This document shows positions 51,750 to 60,704 of a stretch of DNA of 64,000 bases, in pieces (the first letter of the stretch is position 1; each line of letters starts with the position of its first letter). The stretch is from NCBI RefSeq assembly GCF_014203645.1, contig NZ_JACHJL010000024.1:1-64000 (forward strand), read 5' to 3'. The notes under the pieces were generated by a model that saw only the letters and a list, made by a program, of their open reading frames with translations, had not been told where the DNA came from and ran no database searches. The position numbers were made by a program, and so were the translations under genes. Source of the DNA: Streptomyces zagrosensis (GTDB taxonomy: Bacteria > Actinomycetota > Actinomycetes > Streptomycetales > Streptomycetaceae).

Positions 51750-53714
51750 TCAGTCCTCGCTGGCGGCGCCCGGGAGCTGGGACTGGATCAGGTCCATGAC
51801 GGAGGAGTCAGTCAGTGTGGTCACATCGCCTAGCGCTCGGTTTTCGGCAACGTCCCGCAGCAGTCGCCGCATGATCTTCCCGGAGCGGGTCTTGGGCAGC
51901 TCGGCCACTGGCAGTACGCGCTTCGGCTTGGCGATCGGGCCGAGCGCCTTGGCCACGTGCGCTCGCAATTCATCGACCAGGCCCTCGTCTTCCGCCGTTG
52001 CTCCGCCACGCAGGATCACGAAGGCGCAGATGGCCTGAGTGGTCTGCGGATCGGTCGCGCCGACCACTGCCGCCTCAGCGACCTTGGGGTGGGAAACGAG
52101 CGCCGACTCCACCTCGGTGGTGGAGATGTTGTGGCCGGAGACGAGCATGACGTCATCCACCCGGCCAAGCAGCCAGATATCGCCGTCCTCATCCCTCTTC
52201 GCGCCGTCACCCGCGAAGTACTTATTCTCAAAGCGTGCCCAGTAGGTGTCCAGGTAGCGCTGGTCATCGCCCCAGATGGTGCGGAGCATCGACGGCCACG
52301 GCTCGGTCAGCACCAGGTAACCGCCGGACCCGTTTGGTACCTCGTTCGCGTCGTCATCCACCACGGTGGCCGCGATGCCAGGCAGCGGAACCTGCGCCGA
52401 ACCCGGCTTGGTCTCGGTGACGCCTGGCAGCGGGCTGATCATCATTCCGCCGGTTTCGGTCTGCCACCAGGTGTCCACGATCGGTGCTCGGTCCCCACCG
52501 ATGTGCTTGCGGTACCACATCCATGCCTCGGGGTTGATCGGCTCGCCGACGGACCCCAGGATGCGCAGCGACGACAGGTCGAACTTCGCCGGAATGTCGT
52601 CGCCCCACTTCATGCAGGCGCGGATTGCGGTGGGCGCGGTGTACAGGATCGTCACCCCGTACTTCTGCACGATCTCCCACCAACGCCCCTGGTGCGGTGA
52701 GTCGGGTGTGCCCTCGTACAGCACCTCCGTCCCGCCGTTGGAGAGCGGCCCGTAGACGATGTACGAGTGACCGGTCACCCAACCGACGTCCGCCGTGCAC
52801 CAGAACACGTCCGACTCGGGCTTCAGATCGAACACCGCGCTGTGCGTGTACGAGATCTGGGTCAGATAGCCGCCGGTGGTGTGCAGGATGCCCTTTGGCT
52901 TACCCGTGGTGCCCGAGGTGTAGAGGATGAACAGCGGGTGCTCCGCTTCGAATGCCTCCGGGGTGTGCTGGTCAGACTGACGGCCCACCATCTCGTGCCA
53001 CCACACATCGCGGCCCTCGGCCCAGGCCGTGTCCTGTCCGGTGCGCCGCACCACGAGAACGCTGCGCACGTTCTCCGTGCCCGGGCGAGTCAACGCCTCG
53101 TCCACAGCGGGCTTGAGCGCGGACGGCTTGCCACGTCGGTAGCCACCGTCTGCGGTGATGATGACCCGCGCGTCCGCATCGTTGATCCGGGTGGCTAGCG
53201 CATCCGCCGAGAAACCACCGAACACCAGCGAGTGTGGTGCCCCGATGCGGGCGCATGCCAGCATCGAGATGACCGCCTCGGGGATCATCGGCAAGTAGAT
53301 CGCGACGCGGTCCCCGGCCTGGACGCCCAGCTCCGTCAGCGCATTGGCGGCCTGTGACACCTCGCGCTGCAACTCGGCGTACGTGATCGCCCGGGTGTCA
53401 CCCGGCTCGCCTTCGAAGTGAATAGCGACGCGGTCCCCGAGCCCGTTCTCCACGTGCCGATCGACGCAGTTGTACGCGACGTTCAGCTTGCCGTCAGCGA
53501 ACCACTTCGCGAACGGTGGGTTCGACCAATCCAGCGTCTCGGTCGGCTCCGTCTCCCAGCTCAGCCGACGGGCCTGCTCGGCCCAGAAGCCCAGCCGATC
53601 AGCCTTCGCCAGCTCATACGCTTCCGCGGTGACGTTGGCGTTCGCGGCCAAGTCGGTGGGCGGCGCGAAACGCCGCTCTTCCCGAAGCAGATTGGCCAGG
53701 CTTTCGTTGCTCAC
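51750..53714 (-). CDS. acsA: Acetyl-CoA synthetase
   Basis: 654 residues from GTG 53714 (GGGAG five bases upstream; reads VSNESLANLL as in S. coelicolor AcsA by recall). Adenylate-forming motifs: FILYTSGTTGKPKGILHTTG, TWWQTETGG, LGRVDDVMLVSGHNISTTEV, and PKTRSGKIMRRLLRD with the Lys that is acetylated in this family. It makes acetyl-CoA from acetate, ATP and CoA via acetyl-AMP. Lys acetylation by a GNAT enzyme usually turns it off. The next gene upstream is 610 bp away, so it has its own promoter. Confidence 0.96.
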   Translation of the reverse strand: MSNESLANLLREERRFAPPTDLAANANVTAEAYELAKADRLGFWAEQARRLSWETEPTETLDWSNPPFAKWFADGKLNVAYNCVDRHVENGLGDRVAIHFEGEPGDTRAITYAELQREVSQAANALTELGVQAGDRVAIYLPMIPEAVISMLACARIGAPHSLVFGGFSADALATRINDADARVIITADGGYRRGKPSALKPAVDEALTRPGTENVRSVLVVRRTGQDTAWAEGRDVWWHEMVGRQSDQHTPEAFEAEHPLFILYTSGTTGKPKGILHTTGGYLTQISYTHSAVFDLKPESDVFWCTADVGWVTGHSYIVYGPLSNGGTEVLYEGTPDSPHQGRWWEIVQKYGVTILYTAPTAIRACMKWGDDIPAKFDLSSLRILGSVGEPINPEAWMWYRKHIGGDRAPIVDTWWQTETGGMMISPLPGVTETKPGSAQVPLPGIAATVVDDDANEVPNGSGGYLVLTEPWPSMLRTIWGDDQRYLDTYWARFENKYFAGDGAKRDEDGDIWLLGRVDDVMLVSGHNISTTEVESALVSHPKVAEAAVVGATDPQTTQAICAFVILRGGATAEDEGLVDELRAHVAKALGPIAKPKRVLPVAELPKTRSGKIMRRLLRDVAENRALGDVTTLTDSSVMDLIQSQLPGAASED

Positions 53715-54324
53715 GACTTCTCCCATTCCCAGCGTGCCCGTTGTGTCCCAGGTCATAGCTCATCAGCCTGCGGCACGCCCTGACAAGGGCTGTTGATAAA
53801 AATTGGTGTAGACCTCTATCGGATGACGCTCCTCCGGCCGTGTGCTGGCTGCCCCCGAGGCTGGTGAGGTGGGTCCTCGGTCGCCCAATGCTGCCTGCAT
53901 CTGGGCTCACAATGCGGTGCTCCAGTTTCGGAACAGGGGACTGTTTTGTATTGGGAAGCCGTACGACGCTGCCATGCGAGGGGTGCGGGGCGATGGTGGC
54001 GTCGGGGCGGTACCTGATGCGCCGGACTACGGGGTCGGTGACCAGCGGCTGCGCGGGGGCTCGGCCAGGGCGTAGTGCAGAAAGGGGCGAGCCCACCGTG
54101 AGTGATGACGATATGTGCTCAGTTCGTCACCCTCGGCGTCAGTAAATGGATCGTAATGCCAGGCGAAGGCCGCAGGGAAGAGGTCTCGATCAATCGCGCT
54201 GGTCATTCCATCTATCGGGTGATGGGAGGTTTGAAGAAGCCTGCCATTTCTTACCTATTCATTAACTTATGGGAAGCTTGCCCCTTTTCCTGTGGGCGCT
54301 CATAGGTCGAAAACGAGGTGGGAG
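53715..54324. other. Divergent spacer between acsA and the deacetylase-like lipoprotein gene
   Basis: 610 bp without a supported gene. The part 54190-54290 is AT-richer (TTACCTATTCATTAACTTAT) and probably holds the lipoprotein promoter. The part next to 53715-53800 contains the acsA promoter region. Confidence 0.5.
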
Positions 54325-55860
54325 ATGACGGCCGGACGCAAGGCCACAGCAGGGATAGTCCTGACGGCCATACTCGTCGGCATAGCGGGCTGCTCCGGCG
54401 GTTCGGGGGAGTCCGACGCCGGCAGCGAGGAGAAGGGGCAGGCGGCGAAGGCCGCGAAGCCGCTACGGCTGATAGGTGACGGCTCGACCGCGTACACCGG
54501 TGCCCAGCCCAGCCAACCGAACCCCCAGCCCCTGCGCCCCGGTCAGCGGCCACCGCAGTTCGTCGTCTTCTCGTGGGACGGCGCCGGCGAAGACAGCCAG
54601 CGGCTCTTCTCGCGGTTCCGCGAGGTGGGGAAGCGGTACGACGCGACGATGACGTACTTCCTCAGCGGGGTGTACATGCTCCCCGGTGCCAAGAAGGATC
54701 TGTACCACCCGCCCCAGCACGCGCCCGGTGCGTCGGACATAGGTTTCAATGACGCCAAGGGCATCAAGGACACCGCCGAGCAACTCGCTGGGGCCTGGCG
54801 CGACGGGAACGAGATAGGCACGCACTTCAACGGCCACTTCTGCGGCCCCGACCGAGGTGTTGGCACCTGGTCGGTGGACGAGTGGCGCAGCGAGATCCGG
54901 CAGGCCGAGTCGTTCGTCAAGAACTGGAAGACCAACACCGGTCTGCGCGACGGGCAGCCGCTGCCCTTCGATTACAGTGCCGAACTCGTCGGCGGGCGTG
55001 CTCCCTGCCTCGAAGGTCAGCGGAACTTGATACCGGCCGCCCGTTCTATGGGCTTTCGCTATGACGCCAGCGCGTCCGGCGGCCGACAGGTCTGGCCCGC
55101 CAAGCAAGGAGGCATCTGGGACTTCCCGCTCCAGCAAGTCCCGATGCCGGGCCGCGCCTTCGAGACGCTGTCCATGGACTACAACTTCCTGGTCAACCAG
55201 TCCGGTACGACACAGGGAGACCGCGCGAAGCACGCCGCCTGGGGCAAGCAGATGCGCGACGGGCTGCTCAAGGCGTTCGACCGTGCCTACAACGGCAACC
55301 GGGCGCCCCTGCTCATCGGTAACCACTTCGAGTCGTGGAATGGCGGAACGTACATGCGCGCCGTCGAGGACACCATCAAGAACGTCTGCCCACGACCGGA
55401 CGTGCACTGCGTGTCGTTCAAGCAGCTCGCTGATTGGATGGACGCCCAGGACCCGCGCGTACTGGAGAAGCTGCGGAAGCTGGATGTCGGTGAGCGGCCG
55501 AAGGGCGGCTGGGCCGGATATCTGGGGGCCCCGCACGCCGCTTCCCCGTCCCCCGCTGATCAGCCCTCCGGTGAAGAGGATTCCGCGGGTCGGCCTGCCG
55601 GCGATGAGGACGCAGGTGCTCAGTCCTCCGATGACCCGGCCTCAGCCGGTCAAGATGCCTCACGCCAGGAGCGAGATGCCTCACGCCAGGAGCGAGATGC
55701 CTCACGCGAGGAGCGAGGAACATCGGGCGGGCACGGCTCGCTGGCGTCACACGAGCGACGTGGAGCAGTAGGCTCGCACGCCGCGGAACAGCCGCCCGGT
55801 GCCGTAGGGCAGCCATTCGGCGGCGAACTGATGGGCCGCATCAGGCCGGTTGCCGGGTAG
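54325..55860 (+). CDS. Secreted lipoprotein related to polysaccharide deacetylases
   Basis: 511 residues from ATG 54325 (GAGGTGGGAG upstream). The signal peptide ends in a lipobox, LVGIAGC (Cys near 23). From about 85: QFVVFSWDGAGEDSQRLFSR resembles the first NodB motif, and NEIGTHFNGHFCG the second (THxxGH), both with changes, while NHFESWNGGTYMRAVEDTIK may give the last part. It is a polysaccharide-deacetylase-like fold whose activity is not certain. The last 110 residues are disordered with a 21-bp DNA repeat giving DASRQER three times. The 3' end overlaps the convergent ATPase gene by 20 bp. Confidence 0.8.
   Translation: MTAGRKATAGIVLTAILVGIAGCSGGSGESDAGSEEKGQAAKAAKPLRLIGDGSTAYTGAQPSQPNPQPLRPGQRPPQFVVFSWDGAGEDSQRLFSRFREVGKRYDATMTYFLSGVYMLPGAKKDLYHPPQHAPGASDIGFNDAKGIKDTAEQLAGAWRDGNEIGTHFNGHFCGPDRGVGTWSVDEWRSEIRQAESFVKNWKTNTGLRDGQPLPFDYSAELVGGRAPCLEGQRNLIPAARSMGFRYDASASGGRQVWPAKQGGIWDFPLQQVPMPGRAFETLSMDYNFLVNQSGTTQGDRAKHAAWGKQMRDGLLKAFDRAYNGNRAPLLIGNHFESWNGGTYMRAVEDTIKNVCPRPDVHCVSFKQLADWMDAQDPRVLEKLRKLDVGERPKGGWAGYLGAPHAASPSPADQPSGEEDSAGRPAGDEDAGAQSSDDPASAGQDASRQERDASRQERDASREERGTSGGHGSLASHERRGAVGSHAAEQPPGAVGQPFGGELMGRIRPVAG
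55654..55716 (+). repeat. In-frame 21-bp tandem repeat in the lipoprotein gene
   Basis: Three copies of GATGCCTCACGCCAGGAGCG plus A (third copy with one change), encoding DASRQER / DASREER in the disordered C-terminal tail. Confidence 0.9.
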
Positions 55861-56836
55861 CAACAGGCCTCTCGTCCAAGATGAACGCGGGGTCCACCTG
55901 CGCCGCCAGGTCCGCGCCGGTACGCGCGTTGCCCCAGCTCTCCGCGTTCTTGAGGTGGAAGTGGACCATCTGGCGGGTGTAGCGCTCCCAGTCGCGTGTC
56001 TCGTACGCGGCATCCGCGGCCTCGTGGAGCGTGCGCAACGCCTGCCGGTTGGTCTCTTCCAGTAGCTCGAACTGAGGCGGTCGGCCCTTCTCCATTGACC
56101 GCACCCAGTCGGAGTGGCTGACGGTGACAAGTAGGTCATCGCCGACCTCATCGCGCAGGAAGGCGAGGTCGTCCGGGCCCTGAACCTTGTTGCCCACAAC
56201 GCGCAGCGCGACTCCGAAGTCTCGTGCGTACTCCTTGTACTGCCGGTAGACCGCAGTGCCCTTCCGGGTCGGCTCCGCTACCAGGAAGGTCAGGTCGAAC
56301 CGGGTGAACATGCCGGAAGCGAAGGAGTCGCTGCCCGCTGTCATGTCAACGACGATGAACTCGTGTCGTCCATCGATGAGATGGTTTAGACACAGTTCCA
56401 CCGCGCCGACCTTGGAGTGATAGCAGGCCACGCCCAGATCGGACTCGGTGAAGGGTCCGGTTGCCATGAGCTGCACTTCGCCGTCGTCAAGGCGCACAAG
56501 ACGGGCGCACGCGTCGAAGATGGGGTTGCCGTCACCGACACGCAATAGCCTCGACCCCTCTCCTGGCGGCGTCGTCTTGATCATGGAGTCGGTGGAGGTG
56601 ATACGCGGGTTCGTACCGCGCAGGTAGTCCTTGATCAGCGGAAGCTGCGCGCCCATCGCGGGCGGCGCGGCATCCGCGTGGTCTGCCAGGCCCAGGGCGG
56701 CTCCGAGATGTTGGTTGATGTCCGCGTCGATGGCGACGACGGGAACGCGTGCGGCGGCGAGGTGGCGGACGAAGAGCGAGGACAGCGTGGTCTTACCGCT
56801 GCCGCCCTTCCCTACGAAAGCGATCTTCATGTTCAC
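55841..56836 (-). CDS. ParA/CooC-like P-loop ATPase
   Basis: 331 residues if started at GTG 56836; ATG 56830 (MKIAFVGKGGSGKTTLSSLF) is equally likely, and neither has a strong ribosome site. Walker A with the deviant-type KGGSGKTT, then AIDADINQHLGAALGL, VVDMTAGSDSFASGMF and VVGNKVQGPDDLAFLRDEVG. The pattern suits CooC/MinD-type maturation or partition ATPases. It is close to, and divergent from, the Fic-like gene and tail-to-tail with the lipoprotein gene (20-bp overlap). Its partner is unknown. Confidence 0.85.
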   Translation of the reverse strand: MNMKIAFVGKGGSGKTTLSSLFVRHLAAARVPVVAIDADINQHLGAALGLADHADAAPPAMGAQLPLIKDYLRGTNPRITSTDSMIKTTPPGEGSRLLRVGDGNPIFDACARLVRLDDGEVQLMATGPFTESDLGVACYHSKVGAVELCLNHLIDGRHEFIVVDMTAGSDSFASGMFTRFDLTFLVAEPTRKGTAVYRQYKEYARDFGVALRVVGNKVQGPDDLAFLRDEVGDDLLVTVSHSDWVRSMEKGRPPQFELLEETNRQALRTLHEAADAAYETRDWERYTRQMVHFHLKNAESWGNARTGADLAAQVDPAFILDERPVATRQPA

Positions 56837-56932
56837 CGAGCGTAGGCGGGCTCATGGGGCGGAAGGCCGCTATTGGTGAAGAAGACCACTCCAATGAGGG
56901 GTGTGGCCGCCGATGTGCGTAGTGTCGTACTC

Positions 56933-57775
56933 ATGAGTAGTCCGTCATCCGATCCGCTGTCCGCGCTGGTGGCCTTGCCTGGTGTGGCCGACTCCGTTGA
57001 CGCGGTACGCAAGGCCGTGGACCGGGTCTACGGCCACCGGGTCATGCGCCGTCGCAGCCACGAGGTCGCCTCTGAGGCGGCTCTGCGCGGAGCGCGTGGT
57101 TCGGCGGCGCTCGCCGGTGCCGACTGGGCACTGGAGGAAGTGCGTCGCCGCACCGACTTCGGCGCCGAGGGCGAACCGCGCACGGTGGGTGCCGCACTAC
57201 GACTGACGTCCGAGGCAGGACAGTTGTTGAGCATTTGGCGACAGTCGCCGCTTCGAGTGCTGGCCAGACTGCACTTGGTGGCCGCGGGCGATGCCGCGCA
57301 AGGCCAGTTGGCTAGCGGTGCCGATCCAGTTGGACGGCCGAGGCTGGCGGGCGAGTCGGTCGATGAGCCGCTGGTAGAACTGCCGCTGCCGGACGCCGAC
57401 GAGGTTGCGGGTCGGTTGGACGGTCTGACCCGGCTACTACTCGCGGGCACCGAGGCTCCCGCACTCGTGGGAGCGGCCGTGGTGCATGGGGAACTGCTAG
57501 CGCTGCGACCGTTCGGGTCACACAACGGCCTTATCGCTCGTGCCGCCGAACGCGTCGTGCTGGTCGGCAGCGGCCTCGATCCGAAGTCGATCTGCCCCGC
57601 AGAGGTGGGTTACGCGGAACTAGGGCGGGCCGGCTACGTCGGCGCGCTGGAGGGCTACGTGTCGGGTGCGCCTGATGGGGTGGCCGCATGGATTGCGCAC
57701 TGCGGACGAGCTGTTGAGCTGGGTGTGCGTGAGTCCACGGCCGTATGTGAGGCGCTCCAGCGCGGGGCAGCTTGA
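56933..57775 (+). CDS. Fic-domain-like protein with degenerate active site
   Basis: 280 residues from ATG 56933 (weak ribosome site; an upstream ATG at 56873 is also in frame). The protein is helical and matches the small Fic-like proteins of Streptomyces upstream of the tad genes. The Fic motif HPFx[DE]GNGRxxR appears as LRPFGSHNGLIARAAER: the catalytic His is Arg, the acidic residue is Ser and the next Gly is His, while N-G and a late Arg are kept. AMP transfer is therefore unlikely. It may be a binding or structural relic. Confidence 0.65.
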   Translation: MSSPSSDPLSALVALPGVADSVDAVRKAVDRVYGHRVMRRRSHEVASEAALRGARGSAALAGADWALEEVRRRTDFGAEGEPRTVGAALRLTSEAGQLLSIWRQSPLRVLARLHLVAAGDAAQGQLASGADPVGRPRLAGESVDEPLVELPLPDADEVAGRLDGLTRLLLAGTEAPALVGAAVVHGELLALRPFGSHNGLIARAAERVVLVGSGLDPKSICPAEVGYAELGRAGYVGALEGYVSGAPDGVAAWIAHCGRAVELGVRESTAVCEALQRGAA

Positions 57776-58280
57776 TGCACCGTTCGGTCAGCCGGCTCGG
57801 TGCTGACAAGGGCGGTTGGTGAGAGTAGGCGGCGAGCAGAGCTTGCCGGGTTAAAGAGCGCCCCTGGCGCGCTCAAGGCGCCGTGGGCGGCGTGACGTTG
57901 GGCGTCCAGCGTGTGGGCTCTAACTCATGGGGCGGAGTCGGATGCGCGTACAGCCATTGGGCGTGGCCGCTGGGCTGGTAGCGCCGCCGGATGGGTGCGG
58001 CGGCGCCAGATGGAGATGGCGCCGCCGCTGGCACAGTCGCCCGGTTACCAAGCGTGCTCGGTTTTCTGCCCATCAGGTCGAAACTTTGCCCGTCCTGGTG
58101 CGGCTGGCCCGTAATCGACGGGTCGGCGTCGCGTGGGTGCCTAACGTCTGTGCTCGGTCCGTGGGGCCTTGATACGTAGGGCGTCCTCTCGGATGTCCTC
58201 GGTCTCGCGGGCCGTTAATTCCTTTCTACTCCGGAGCAGCGACAAGTGGAACCCCTCACCGCATATCTTTACTTTTGGAT
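57776..58280. other. Spacer between the Fic-like and HAD genes
   Basis: 505 bp without a gene. A 12-bp perfect hairpin (57997-58028, GCGGCGGCGCCA / TGGCGCCGCCGC, 8-nt loop) may end transcription of one or both convergent genes. The 58200-58280 part is AT-richer than average. Confidence 0.5.
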
Positions 58281-59141
58281 TCAAATTCGGGCGTAATGCT
58301 CGATGGGATGGAGAGCGGTGGCCCCCGGTGATGGTGCGCGGCGGCGGCTCGCATACCAGACCAGGCCGGCGGTGGCCGCGGCGGCGCTCACGGCTGCGGC
58401 CACCGCCATTACCGGTCGCGGTGGCATCGATAGCGAAGGCAACCGCTGTTTCAGTCGGACCGGGCGGTCGAAGCTGAGTATGGGCCAGCCACGGACGCTC
58501 GCCTCCCGACGCAATGTGCGGTCGGGGTTCACCGCGTGCGGATGGCCGACTGATTCCAACATGGGGATATCGGTCGCCGAATCGCTGTACGCGTAGCAGC
58601 GGGTCAGGTCGTACCCCTCGGACTTGGCCAACTCGACGATGGCCTCGGCCTTGGTCGGCCCGTACGCGTAATACTCCACTTCGCCCGTAAAGCAGCCGTC
58701 CTCGACGACCATCCGGGTGGCGACGACTCGGTCTGCGCCGAGCAGCGCTCCAATGGGTTCGACAACCTCCGCTCCCGAAGTGCTGACGATGACCACATCG
58801 CGGCCCGCTATGTGGTGTTCCTCGATGAGTGAGGCGGCTTCGTCGTAGATGATGGGGTCGATCAGAGCATGCAGAGTTTCGGCCACAATCTCCCGCACCT
58901 GTTGTACGTTCCAGCCACGGCAGAGCGCGGAAAGATATTCCCGCATCCGCTCCATCTGATCGTGGTCGGCGCCTCCGGCGAGGAAGACGAACTGCGCGTA
59001 TGCAGTGCGCAGTACGGCGCGGCGGTTGATCAGACCGCCTTGGTAGAAGGACTTGCTGAACGTGAGAGCGCTCGACTTCGCAATGACCGTCTTGTCCAGG
59101 TCAAAGAAGGCTGCTGTGCGCGGCAAGGAGTGGTTTTCCAC
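58281..59141 (-). CDS. HAD-family phosphatase (SerB/HAD-IB type) with C-terminal membrane segment
   Basis: 286 residues from GTG 59141 (VENHSLPRTAAFFDLDKTVI); the frame continues to 59534 but has no better start. Motif I FFDLDKTV, motif II VVIVSTSGAE, motif III Lys in GPTKAEAI, motif IV YSDSATDIPMLE. A hydrophobic segment near the end (MAVAAAVSAAAATAGLVWYA) suggests a tail anchor. Members dephosphorylate small molecules such as phosphoserine or lysophosphatidic acid; substrate not decided. It is an immediate neighbour of the tad/ssd locus in Streptomyces by recall. Confidence 0.88.
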   Translation of the reverse strand: MENHSLPRTAAFFDLDKTVIAKSSALTFSKSFYQGGLINRRAVLRTAYAQFVFLAGGADHDQMERMREYLSALCRGWNVQQVREIVAETLHALIDPIIYDEAASLIEEHHIAGRDVVIVSTSGAEVVEPIGALLGADRVVATRMVVEDGCFTGEVEYYAYGPTKAEAIVELAKSEGYDLTRCYAYSDSATDIPMLESVGHPHAVNPDRTLRREASVRGWPILSFDRPVRLKQRLPSLSMPPRPVMAVAAAVSAAAATAGLVWYASRRRAPSPGATALHPIEHYARI

Positions 59142-59594
59142 GACCTGAGCATAGGGCCCACCATTCGGCGTAAGCTGAGGCGCGTGGGTTTGCCTGAGAA
59201 GGCTCTCGGGTACACCATGGAAGTCACGGATCGTTCGCGACCGTGCTAACCCGGTCCGGCTCCTCCCCCCCCGAGTCGGCCGTGGGGACGACCCCCGCTC
59301 TCCCCCCCGGCGGGGGTCGTCGCATGTCCAGACGCCTTTCAACGCGTCACTCTGAATCATTTCTCTCCTCCGGTGCCTGTTCGGTGCGCTTCCTCCATGA
59401 GTCTGCACCGTAACAGTGTGTAATCGCCAGGCCTTGCTGAGGAAGTCGCCGGTATAGGTGACGGAGATATTCGCAAGCCGCGAGTTATCCACAGTTTCGG
59501 ACCAAGATCCCCGAGATTTTTTGGATCGCTGCATGGTCGATTCCCCGCGATGTTCGTGGGTTCGAGAGTTGCGTAGCGAGATGGGGAGGGGACC
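59142..59594. other. Divergent spacer between the HAD gene and ssd, with hairpin
   Basis: 453 bp. A hairpin ACGACCCCCGC / GCGGGGGTCGT (59288-59320, 11-bp stem, 11-nt loop) lies between two divergent genes, so it is not a simple end-of-gene terminator. GTTATCCACAG near 59486 is a DnaA-box-like nonamer (TTATCCACA). Confidence 0.55.
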
Positions 59595-60704
59595 ATGGCT
59601 GGAACTATCGCCTCCGGTCTAGTGGAGACGGAGGAGGAACACCGCCGTAGACCGCTGATCGTGACGGAAGACGAAGAACTGCTGGACGACTTGTTGCGGT
59701 TGTGCGCAGCGGCTGGTTCCGCGCCGGAAGTGGCGCACGGAACACTCGTTGGTAGTAGTGGCTGGGACGACGCACCACTGGTTCTTGTCGGCGATGACTG
59801 TGCGGCGAGATTGACTGATGCGGTCCGTAGGCAGGGCGTACTGCTGATTAGCCGGGATTTAGATGACCCAGGCATCTGGCGGCGGGGTATCGAGCTTGGG
59901 GCGGAGCATGTGCTCTTTCTCCCCGATGCTGAGACCTGGCTCGTGGACCGAGTCGCCGACGTCACCGAAGGCGTCGGCGACCAGGCCACCACCGTTGGCG
60001 TCGTCGGGGGCCGAGGCGGTGCCGGGGCCAGCACCCTGGCCTGCGCCCTTGCCGTAGCTGCGGCCCGCGCGGGGCACCGCACCATGCTCATCGACGGCGA
60101 CCCGCTGGGGGGTGGCCTCGACGTACTGCTCGGTGGCGAGGGCGCCGCGGGCCTCAGATGGCCTGCATTCGCCGAGTCTTGTGGTCGGGTGGCTGCGGGC
60201 GCGCTGGAGGAGTCGCTGCCCAAGCTGCATTCCTTGCGGGTGCTGAGCTGGGATCGGGGCAGTGCCGTGGCCATCCCGCCGACTGCGGTCCGCTCGGTCC
60301 TTGCCGCTGCCCGCCGACGAGGTGGCGCTGTGGTGGTTGACCTGCCGCGACGCGTGGACGAAGCGGCGGCCGAGGTGCTCGCACAGTTAGATGTAGGACT
60401 CTTGGTGGTGCCCGCCGAACTGCGGTCCGTCGCAGCGGCTCACCGCGTCGCCTCAAGGGTTCGGATGGTGCTGCGTGACCTGCGGGTCGTGGTGCGCGGG
60501 CCCACGGGAGGCGGCCTCGACGATGAGGAGATCGCAAAGCTTCTCGGGCTGCCGCTCGCCGGGGAGTTGCCGCCTGAGCCCAGACTGCTCGCAGCGTTGG
60601 ACGAGGGCGAACCACCGGGCGCAGCTGAGCGTGGTCCGCTCGCCCGGTTTTGCGCCGACTTCTGGGCCCGGGCGCTGCCCAGCGAGGGAGGTGTCGCGTC
60701 ATGA
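59595..60704 (+). CDS. ssd: CpaE/Ssd-like P-loop protein of the Tad pilus locus
   Basis: 369 residues, ATG 59595 with GGGGAGGGG upstream. An N-terminal receiver-like part (LIVTEDEELLDDLLRLCAAA) precedes a MinD/ParA-like domain: VGVVGGRGGAGASTLACALA is the Walker A with GAGAST in place of GKT, and then MLIDGDPLGGGLDVLLGGEG. The signalling Lys is missing from the P-loop, as known for CpaE/Ssd proteins. It is the first gene of a four-gene overlap run with tadA (ATGA, 60701-60704), and it resembles septum site-determining proteins of actinobacteria. Confidence 0.85.
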   Translation: MAGTIASGLVETEEEHRRRPLIVTEDEELLDDLLRLCAAAGSAPEVAHGTLVGSSGWDDAPLVLVGDDCAARLTDAVRRQGVLLISRDLDDPGIWRRGIELGAEHVLFLPDAETWLVDRVADVTEGVGDQATTVGVVGGRGGAGASTLACALAVAAARAGHRTMLIDGDPLGGGLDVLLGGEGAAGLRWPAFAESCGRVAAGALEESLPKLHSLRVLSWDRGSAVAIPPTAVRSVLAAARRRGGAVVVDLPRRVDEAAAEVLAQLDVGLLVVPAELRSVAAAHRVASRVRMVLRDLRVVVRGPTGGGLDDEEIAKLLGLPLAGELPPEPRLLAALDEGEPPGAAERGPLARFCADFWARALPSEGGVAS

